Positions 7,382 through 12,867 of a stretch of 12,867 bases of DNA are shown in pieces. The notes under the pieces are model-generated. The model did not search any database, was not told where the DNA came from, and was given only the letters and a program-made list of their open reading frames with translations. A program made the translations under genes and the position numbers. Source of the DNA: an uncultured Prevotella sp. (GTDB taxonomy: Bacteria; Bacteroidota; Bacteroidia; Bacteroidales; Bacteroidaceae); the NCBI GenBank assembly GCA_900769055.1, contig CAAGFF010000241.1:1-12867 (forward strand), read 5' to 3'. How positions within the stretch are numbered: the stretch's first letter is position 1; every line of letters begins with the position of its first letter.

Positions 7382-8191
7382 TTATTTAGGCTGCTTGCCG
7401 ATGTAAGCGAGAATACCACCATCGACATAGAGCACGTGGCCATTGACAGCATCAGAAGCCTTGGAAGCCAGGAATACGGCAGGACCACCAAGCTCAGAAG
7501 GATCGAGCCAGCGTCCGGCAGGTGTCTTGGCACAGATGAAGCTGTCGAAAGGATGACGGCTGCCATCAGGCTGACGCTCGCGAAGAGGAGCGGTCTGAGG
7601 AGTAGCGATGTAGCCCGGGCCGATACCATTACACTGGATGTTGTACTCACCATACTCAGAACAGATGTTGCGAGTAAGCATCTTCAGACCACCCTTGGCA
7701 GCAGCGTATGCGGAAACAGTCTCACGTCCAAGCTCGCTCATCATAGAGCAGATGTTGATAATCTTACCCTCACGGCGCTCCATCATCTCAGGGATGACAG
7801 CACTTGAGCAGATGAACGGACCAACAAGGTCAATGTCGATTACCTGTTGGAACTCAGCACGCTTCATCTCATGCATAGGAATACGCTTGATGATACCTGC
7901 GTTGTTTACCAAGATGTCAATCTGGCCAACCTCCTCATGAATCTTCTTTACCAGCTCGGCTACCTGATCTTCGTTGGTAACGTCGCAAACATAGCCCTTC
8001 ACGTTCTCGATGCCAGCCTCCTTGTAGTTGGCAAGACCACGCTCAAGAGCAGCCTCGTTGATGTCGTTGAAGATGATGGTCTTTGCACCAGCAGCTACAA
8101 ACGCTTTAGCAATGTTGAAACCAATGCCATAAGAGGCACCTGTAATCCAGGCATTCTTGCCTTCGAGTGAAAAATCTTTTAAACTTGTCAT
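7382..8191 (-). CDS. kduD: Short-chain dehydrogenase, 2-dehydro-3-deoxy-D-gluconate 5-dehydrogenase (KduD-like)
   Basis: Predicted to interconvert 3-deoxy-D-glycero-2,5-hexodiulosonate (the KduI product) and 2-keto-3-deoxygluconate using a nicotinamide cofactor, in the cytoplasm. Length 269 aa, classical SDR size. The motifs are TGASYGIG (17-24, cofactor binding), NNAG (96-99), Ser149 and YAAAK (Tyr162, Lys166, catalytic), and PGYIATP (192-198). Asp43 after the second strand favours NAD over NADP. Close relatives are often labelled gluconate 5-dehydrogenase because the two enzymes are similar; the kduI gene 82 nt upstream on the same strand supports KduD. I see no convincing promoter in the gap, so the two are probably co-transcribed. 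The transcript ends at the strong hairpin 3' of the gene. Confidence 0.88.
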   Translation of the reverse strand: MTSLKDFSLEGKNAWITGASYGIGFNIAKAFVAAGAKTIIFNDINEAALERGLANYKEAGIENVKGYVCDVTNEDQVAELVKKIHEEVGQIDILVNNAGIIKRIPMHEMKRAEFQQVIDIDLVGPFICSSAVIPEMMERREGKIINICSMMSELGRETVSAYAAAKGGLKMLTRNICSEYGEYNIQCNGIGPGYIATPQTAPLRERQPDGSRHPFDSFICAKTPAGRWLDPSELGGPAVFLASKASDAVNGHVLYVDGGILAYIGKQPK

Positions 8192-8273
8192 TTTCGTCTT
8201 GTATTTAAGTTAGTTCTAAAACTTTCGCCTATAATAATGTGGAGAAAGGTACATCGCATTCCCCAAATAAACA

Positions 8274-9119
8274 TCATTTCAAATCAGTGATGGCATAGAA
8301 ATCCTGATCACCATAATCGAGGTTCTCGCCTCCCATTCCCCATATGAAAGTGTAATTGTGGGTAGCAGCAGCAGAGTGTATGCTCCATTCCGGTGACAGC
8401 ACGGCCTCGTTGCCCTTCATCCATATATGCCTTGTCTCCTGTGGCTCGCCCATAAAGTGGCACACGGCCTGGTCCTCTGGTATATCGAAATAGAAGTATG
8501 CCTCCATTCTACGGCTGTGAGTATGCGCTGGCATGGTATTCCAAACAGAGCCTGTACACAGTTCCGTCATGCCCATCTGCAACTGGCACGTCGGCAACAC
8601 CTGATTGACAATCATCTTATTGATAACGCGCTCGTTGGATGTCTCCAGCGCTCCCATCCTGACGCTTACTGCATCATTCTTGGATATTTTACGGCAGGGA
8701 TAAGAGGTATGGGCAACGGTACTGTTGAAGTAAAGCTTGGCCGGGTTGTTGGCATCTGTGCTTGCAAATGTCACGTCTCTGTCGCCACTGCCAATATACA
8801 GAGCCTCCTTGAAACCAAGGTTGAAGGTCTCATCACCGACCTTTATTACAGCCTCGCCTCCACCAACATTGAATATTCCCACCTCACGCCTTGAAGTGAA
8901 GAAAGGTGCTTTCAATGGGTCAATGGCTTCCAAGGGCAATTCCTCGCCAGCAGGCATCGCACCTCCCACCACCATTCGGTCGTACATGGAATAAACCATG
9001 TTCACCTCGTTCTCAACGAAGAGGTTGTCTATCAGGAAGTCACTGCGCAGGCGCGAGGTATCGTATGATTTAGCATCTGTCGGATGAGCAGCGTAGCGAA
9101 GTTGGTAATTCGTTGTCAT
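8274..9119 (-). CDS. kduI: 5-dehydro-4-deoxy-D-glucuronate isomerase (KduI)
   Basis: Cytoplasmic isomerase that converts 5-keto-4-deoxyuronate, formed from unsaturated uronic acids released by pectin or glycosaminoglycan lyases, into 3-deoxy-D-glycero-2,5-hexodiulosonate. Length 281 aa, matching the family. The cupin metal ligands are visible: MPAHTHSRRMEAY gives His199, His201 and Glu206, and WSIHSA gives His248. This spacing equals the known E. coli zinc site (196, 198, 203, 245) shifted by three. Other family marks are NPAKLYFNSTVAHTSYPCR at 125-143 and EWSIHSAAATHNYTFIWGM at 244-262. It is the first gene of the kduI-kduD unit, and the product feeds directly into KduD. No lyase, kdgK or kdgA is in the window, so the preceding and following steps must be encoded elsewhere. 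Confidence 0.97.
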   Translation of the reverse strand: MTTNYQLRYAAHPTDAKSYDTSRLRSDFLIDNLFVENEVNMVYSMYDRMVVGGAMPAGEELPLEAIDPLKAPFFTSRREVGIFNVGGGEAVIKVGDETFNLGFKEALYIGSGDRDVTFASTDANNPAKLYFNSTVAHTSYPCRKISKNDAVSVRMGALETSNERVINKMIVNQVLPTCQLQMGMTELCTGSVWNTMPAHTHSRRMEAYFYFDIPEDQAVCHFMGEPQETRHIWMKGNEAVLSPEWSIHSAAATHNYTFIWGMGGENLDYGDQDFYAITDLK

Positions 9120-9208
9120 ATCGTAGTATTATATTTATTGTGTTTCGATTAGTCATTCGTATCAAAAGCTACCGACAGGCAAAATGCCCATTTTCGCTAA
9201 TTCTTTGG

Positions 9209-9216
9209 CAAAGATA
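9209..9216 (-). promoter_or_regulatory. Probable -7 element of the kduI-kduD operon
   Basis: TATCTTTG (9216-9209, minus strand) fully matches TAnnTTTG and lies about 90 nt before the kduI ATG, giving a leader near 80 nt. No good TTTG is seen at the -33 distance, which would suit a regulated promoter. A 13-bp perfect palindrome (9202-9214) overlaps it. Confidence 0.4.
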
Positions 9217-9293
9217 CAAAATAAATCTGAACATCACTATTTTATAATACGTTTCTTTTCTGAAAGATACTTAAAATGCCACCAACATCCAAC

Positions 9294-9328
9294 AAAAAAG
9301 ACGGGTAAGAACATTTCTGCTCTCACCC
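9294..9328 (-). terminator. Rho-independent terminator after tRNA-Gln
   Basis: On the minus strand, arms 9328-9319 (GGGTGAGAGC) and 9312-9303 (GTTCTTACCC) pair over 10 bp with two G-T wobbles around a 6-nt loop. CGTC and six T (9299-9294) follow. It lies about 32 nt past the tRNA 3' end and separates the tRNA transcript from the kduI promoter. Confidence 0.75.
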
Positions 9329-9359
9329 AATCAAAAAAAACTGGCATAAATAATAAGGG

Positions 9360-9430
9360 TTGGACCAACGGGACTCGAACCCATAATGACAGAACCAAAA
9401 CCTGTAGTGTTACCATTACACCATGGTCCA
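9360..9430 (-). tRNA. tRNA-Gln (anticodon TTG)
   Basis: A 71-nt cloverleaf folds on the minus strand. The acceptor stem is TGGACCA with TGGTCCA. The D arm is GTGT/ACAC with loop AATGGTA, and the anticodon stem is ACAGG/TCTGT with one G-T pair. The anticodon loop TTTTGGT places TTG at 9398-9396 (reads CAA and, by wobble, CAG). The T arm is ATGGG/CCCGT with loop TTCGAGT. The discriminator base is A and CCA is not encoded (CCC follows), so CCA must be added after transcription. The U1-A72 first pair is characteristic of glutamine tRNAs. Confidence 0.96.
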
Positions 9431-9446
9431 AACTTTGATTTGGCTG

Positions 9447-9478
9447 CAAAGTTAGCAATAAATTGCCTAACATCCAAA
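9447..9478 (-). promoter_or_regulatory. Consensus promoter of tRNA-Gln
   Basis: TTTG (9478-9475) and TAACTTTG (9454-9447) on the minus strand are separated by exactly 20 nt, a perfect match to the Bacteroidetes housekeeping promoter. The start site would fall about 10 nt before the tRNA 5' end at 9430. This is the clearest promoter in the window. Confidence 0.65.
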
Positions 9479-9543
9479 TTTTCCTTGCAATATTTTCCTG
9501 TTCACATCTCTGTATAAGCCTCCTCCTTAGCACAAATCAACCG

Positions 9544-12500
9544 TTAGTTGGTTGAAATATATTTCTTTCCTTTGCTCACACAAATGCCATGAGCAGAAGA
9601 AGATGCGTGTATCCCCTGTAGCGAGAAGATTTGCGAAGCTGCCGGAGCAGCTTCGCCTGTTGGCTCGGATATAACACCTATAGCATCTACTGTGACCTTG
9701 CCAATGCGAAAGGTGTATACACCTGAGCCTAAACCCAAAATAACAGTATGTTCTTTATAATCAACCGTCTTCACTCCGTTAGAGCCGGCTGCCAACGGGA
9801 TGTCGTTCTCCATCACCACATATCCCTCCTGACATGGCAGCGTCACCTTGCCGAACGAGTTTGCAGGTATGGTTATGGTAAAGGCATATTCGCCCTGAGC
9901 GTCACGCTGGTAGGCGCATCCTGCCTCACCATATATGGTTTTGGTACTTACGTTCAGCTTTGTCATGTCTTCCGGCAACCAAGGAGCGATGTTGATGGTG
10001 TCGCATCCCTGTCCACCATTGGTAATGCCACCCAATTGCGAGAAGAACCATTCCTCAATGTGGTCCATCATGCAGTGGTTCTGCGAGAATGCTCCAACGT
10101 CCCAATACTCTGGCGTTGTGGTATACCCCTGCTCCACCCAGTAGCCGTAGCTCGGACAGTCGGTCTGGTTAGCCATGCTGTAAACTATGTCGTTATAGCC
10201 GTATCGAGCCAGCGACATGAAGAGCGGCTTCAGCGCAATCTCGCCGGTCTTTATCTTGTAGTTGTCGTTCTTCACGCGCTGTGCCAGTTTCTCAGCCACC
10301 AAGGCCTCGTTCTCTTTGTCTACGAGTCCGTAGTACAGAGGCATTGCCTGCTCCGACTGCTGTCCGTTGGCATACACTCCGTTCTTGTAATACCTGTCGT
10401 TGAAAGCCTTACGTGTAGCTTCTGCCCGCGAGTTGAACGCCTTGGCATCTGCCGTATGTCCCAGCTCTATGGCTATCTCTGCCATTGCACGGAGCATATA
10501 ATAATATGTGGTGGTGATGGTGAACTCGCCCGGAACAAGCGGATTAACGCCAGCCGACTCCTGTCCCCAGTCGCTCAGCACGCTGTAGCTGCTGCCCGGC
10601 ATGATGTTGCCAATGGTCTTCGAAGTGTAGTAATCCATCAGCTTCTTCATCCTGCCATAGTATATTGATATGGTGGTGCGGTCGCCATACAGCTTCCATG
10701 AGCGATAAGGCACAAGTATGGCGGCACCGCCCCAGTTGGGGTCATCATCATATACCGACATAAAGTGCGGTACCGTGCTCGGCACCTTGCCCGAGGCGTA
10801 TTGCGCATCGAAACAGTCGAGCACAACCTTCTGGTAGAATGTTTCCATGTCGTAATTATAGGCAAGAGACTGGTACATCTCGTTCGGAACGTCGAGCCAA
10901 CCGAGCTTCTCACGCTGCGGGCAGTCGGTTATGGAGTTGTACAACTGGCTCTGTATGGCATCACGGCAGATGGTGTGAATATCGTTGAGCAGGGTATTCG
11001 ACGTGGTGAACTGCCCAGCCTGTTCCATGTTGCTGCGTATGCGCATGGCTGTGAACGCCTCTGGCGACGGCGCTTCGTCGAGACCGATAATCTGCAGATA
11101 GCGGAAACCATGGTACATCATCTCAGGTCCCCATTCCTCTTCACCCTCCTTGCCTGCAAAGATATATGTGTCGTAGGTATCGGCAGGGCCGGTATAGTAG
11201 TTCTGCATGAATATCGAGCCATCGTGCTTCAGGCTCTCGCCACAGCGCAGGGTAATGGTCTGTCCTGCCTTGCCCTTAAGGCGGAAACGGTATTGTCCGG
11301 CGAAGTTCCTTCCGAAGTCAACGACATAGAGATGGCAGCCTCCGCTGTATACGCTCTTCACATCCAAAGCCTTCCATTCCTCTACCACACGCAAAGGTTC
11401 GTAGCCACGGGCTTTCAGCTTTCCGAAGCCTTTGGCCTGGCTGCTGAACAATGGCGAGACGACAGTCTCCACAGGCTGCCAAGTGCTTACATCATAGTGG
11501 TTGCCATCTACTCCTGCAATCTCCTGACGTGCATCGTAGTCCTCGCCTCCCCACCAGTTGCTGCCAAGAACAGGCGATGGGATGGTGCGCCATTGGCTGT
11601 CTGTAGCCACGATGTCTGATGTCCCGTCGGTGTAGACAATGTGCAGCTCCGCCTTTACAGCCTTGTCGCCACTGTTCTTTATCTCGCCTTTCGAATAGCG
11701 TCCGGCAAAATGATCGATGTTGAAAAGTCCGCCCGCGATGCGCGCTATAACGGTGTTGTCGCCCTGTTGCAGGAGAGAGGTCACGTCGTATACATTATAT
11801 AATATGGTCTTCTCGTACTCGCTTTCGCCTGGTTCCAGCACATTCTCCGTTACCCTCTTGCCGTTGAGCGTCATCGTAAGCACGCCCAGTCCTGTGGCAT
11901 ACAGTCGTGCGCGGCTTACCTGCTTGCCTTCCGGCAGCGAGAAGTTGCGTCCGAGGTAAGGCACACGAATGCTGTTGTCGCTGAATGATGGTGCTGCACC
12001 GTCTGTAACCTGATAAGCCACGGTGTAGTTGGTTGCGTCCGTGGATGTCTGCAAAGTGTATGAAGCAGGGAAGTTTGCGGCATCAGTACCGTTTTGAGCC
12101 TTATCGTCCTGACGTGGATAGAGCACTATGCGATCGATGGATGTTTCCTCACCAAGGTCGGCGGTAACATAAACGTGCTGGTGGGCGTTGCCGAACTGGT
12201 GGGTCGTGTAGCCCAGCGCGCCGCCTGTCACTACACCGTCATTGATATACGACAGGTTCCAGTTGCCTACCGTCCATGTGTCGCTTGCCGTGAACTTGGC
12301 TGTTCGTGCCACATTCTTGTCACCGCTGTATATCTCCATTTCGGCAAGCTGCAGGAAATAGTAGCGTGAGTCAGTGGAAGCAGGCAGTCCGAGCTTCGTC
12401 ACATCAAGACGTATGTAACGGCATTTGGCCGAAAAGTTTATCTCCACTTTTGCGTTCACGCCCTTCGGTGCCGCTATCCACTGCGCCTGCCAGTCGGCTT

Positions 12501-12867
12501 CGCTCAGGAAGGCAGTCTCGAAGGTCGACGATGCAGTCTGTGACGACTGTCCGGCTTCATCGTAAATAGTTACGCTCCATGTATATGGGGTGGTCGACTG
12601 CAACGGCTCACCCTCGTAGCGTATCTGGTTCTGCAGTGAGCTGCTTGTCTTTCCCGACTTCCACACAACCGTGCCATCGGCGGCAGCAACCGTGATTTCG
12701 TATGCCGACTGTCTGAATGACCTTTGGTCGCTTTGGGTCTCCCAACTGAATGTAGGCTGTTGTGTGTCGATGGCGAGAGGCTCTCTCAGACCATTGACTT
12801 TCAGATTGACGGGGGCGAAGGTGGCGTTAGCCATACCCGCATACAATAACATCAAAAAGGTGAATAA
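9544..12867 (-). CDS. Secreted GH78 family alpha-L-rhamnosidase with inserted discoidin-like domain, 5' end beyond window
   Basis: Expected to release terminal alpha-L-rhamnose from pectic or other plant glycans after export. The frame stays open to the right edge. It reads Leu-Phe-Thr-Phe before an in-frame TTG (12855) and ATG (12852), completing a signal-peptide core up to about AGMANA, so the true start lies just outside the window. Numbering the 12855 codon as 1, the protein reaches 1103. Order of parts: Ig-like N-terminal domain (about 14-115); discoidin-like insert (about 133-298); the usual GH78 beta domains with SRARLYATGLGVLTMTLNGK at 314-333; rhamnosidase core with TYDTYIFAG and MMYHGFRYLQ; (alpha/alpha)6 catalytic domain from about 610 with SITDCPQREKLGW (641-653; likely acid Glu649) and TTTPEYWD (912-919; likely base Glu916), then His927; C-terminal beta domain with NIAPWLPEDM; and a tail SQIFSLQGI ... 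KGKK. Exact linkage is unknown. Confidence 0.93.
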   Translation of the reverse strand, partial: LFTFLMLLYAGMANATFAPVNLKVNGLREPLAIDTQQPTFSWETQSDQRSFRQSAYEITVAAADGTVVWKSGKTSSSLQNQIRYEGEPLQSTTPYTWSVTIYDEAGQSSQTASSTFETAFLSEADWQAQWIAAPKGVNAKVEINFSAKCRYIRLDVTKLGLPASTDSRYYFLQLAEMEIYSGDKNVARTAKFTASDTWTVGNWNLSYINDGVVTGGALGYTTHQFGNAHQHVYVTADLGEETSIDRIVLYPRQDDKAQNGTDAANFPASYTLQTSTDATNYTVAYQVTDGAAPSFSDNSIRVPYLGRNFSLPEGKQVSRARLYATGLGVLTMTLNGKRVTENVLEPGESEYEKTILYNVYDVTSLLQQGDNTVIARIAGGLFNIDHFAGRYSKGEIKNSGDKAVKAELHIVYTDGTSDIVATDSQWRTIPSPVLGSNWWGGEDYDARQEIAGVDGNHYDVSTWQPVETVVSPLFSSQAKGFGKLKARGYEPLRVVEEWKALDVKSVYSGGCHLYVVDFGRNFAGQYRFRLKGKAGQTITLRCGESLKHDGSIFMQNYYTGPADTYDTYIFAGKEGEEEWGPEMMYHGFRYLQIIGLDEAPSPEAFTAMRIRSNMEQAGQFTTSNTLLNDIHTICRDAIQSQLYNSITDCPQREKLGWLDVPNEMYQSLAYNYDMETFYQKVVLDCFDAQYASGKVPSTVPHFMSVYDDDPNWGGAAILVPYRSWKLYGDRTTISIYYGRMKKLMDYYTSKTIGNIMPGSSYSVLSDWGQESAGVNPLVPGEFTITTTYYYMLRAMAEIAIELGHTADAKAFNSRAEATRKAFNDRYYKNGVYANGQQSEQAMPLYYGLVDKENEALVAEKLAQRVKNDNYKIKTGEIALKPLFMSLARYGYNDIVYSMANQTDCPSYGYWVEQGYTTTPEYWDVGAFSQNHCMMDHIEEWFFSQLGGITNGGQGCDTINIAPWLPEDMTKLNVSTKTIYGEAGCAYQRDAQGEYAFTITIPANSFGKVTLPCQEGYVVMENDIPLAAGSNGVKTVDYKEHTVILGLGSGVYTFRIGKVTVDAIGVISEPTGEAAPAASQIFSLQGIHASSSAHGICVSKGKKYISTN

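Noticed and set aside
9186..9199. Short inverted repeat near the kduI leader (AAAATG ... CATTTT around GG)
   Set aside because: The two-base loop cannot form a stable hairpin and the arms are low complexity.
9184..9438. 84-codon plus-strand frame between kduI and GH78
   Set aside because: It runs through the tRNA-Gln gene and its terminator in antisense, so it is not a plausible coding region.
9538..9554. Possible terminator at the GH78 stop codon
   Set aside because: Only a 5-bp stem (CAACC/GGTTG) with no T-run; I see no convincing terminator before the tRNA promoter.
9748..11619. Two plus-strand frames of about 306 and 284 codons (9748-10668, 10765-11619)
   Set aside because: Both lie antisense to the GH78 catalytic region, which carries the diagnostic rhamnosidase motifs; no promoter or family resemblance supports them.
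1..12867. CRISPR array, insertion sequence, prophage or conjugative element
   Set aside because: No regularly spaced direct repeats, transposase, integrase or terminal inverted repeats are visible on either strand; the tRNA gene is not followed by a duplicated tRNA end.
1..12867. A wholly new multi-gene system
   Set aside because: Every protein-coding gene belongs to a recognisable family; unusual points concern domains and control sites, not an unexplained gene cluster.

Overview
The window looks like a chromosomal segment from a Bacteroidales bacterium, most likely Prevotella or a close relative. The evidence is a fused SecD-SecF protein, promoters of the Bacteroidetes type (TTTG, about 20 nt, TAnnTTTG), start codons without Shine-Dalgarno sequences, a rhomboid protease with the Bacteroidetes-type C-terminal tail domain, and several secreted plant-glycan hydrolases. 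Genus level is inference; no 16S gene is present.

Layout, left to right. Positions 1-1538 (minus) hold the first two thirds of a secreted GH95 alpha-L-fucosidase-like enzyme that runs off the left edge. Then comes a compact terminator/promoter junction, followed by secDF (1670-4675, minus). Upstream of secDF, also on the minus strand, are a membrane-anchored endonuclease/exonuclease/phosphatase-family protein and a rhomboid protease, joined by a TGATG stop/start overlap. A divergent AT-rich promoter region separates these from the only plus-strand gene, an HU-type DNA-binding protein (7026-7298). A strong bidirectional hairpin ends HU and the convergent kduI-kduD operon (7382-9119, minus). 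Next is a tRNA-Gln(TTG) gene with its own consensus promoter and terminator. The right end (9544-12867, minus) is a very large secreted GH78 alpha-L-rhamnosidase-like enzyme whose first few codons lie beyond the edge.

How it fits together. GH95 and GH78 enzymes remove fucose (or galactose) and rhamnose from side chains of pectin and related plant or host glycans. KduI and KduD are two consecutive steps that turn the unsaturated uronic acids released by pectin or glycosaminoglycan lyases into 2-keto-3-deoxygluconate. The window therefore has a pectin/uronide-use theme, but these genes are interleaved with housekeeping genes (secDF, HU, tRNA), and no SusC/SusD pair, sulfatase or regulator is visible. 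It is not a classical polysaccharide utilization locus within these bounds. SecDF is the general export motor that would help move the secreted hydrolases across the inner membrane.

I do not see a clearly new biological system. The points most worth a second look are an Asp where the GH95 family usually has the first Asn of its catalytic NxN pair, a discoidin-like domain inserted in the GH78 enzyme together with an odd C-terminal tail, and perfect AT-rich inverted repeats next to the HU and secDF promoters.
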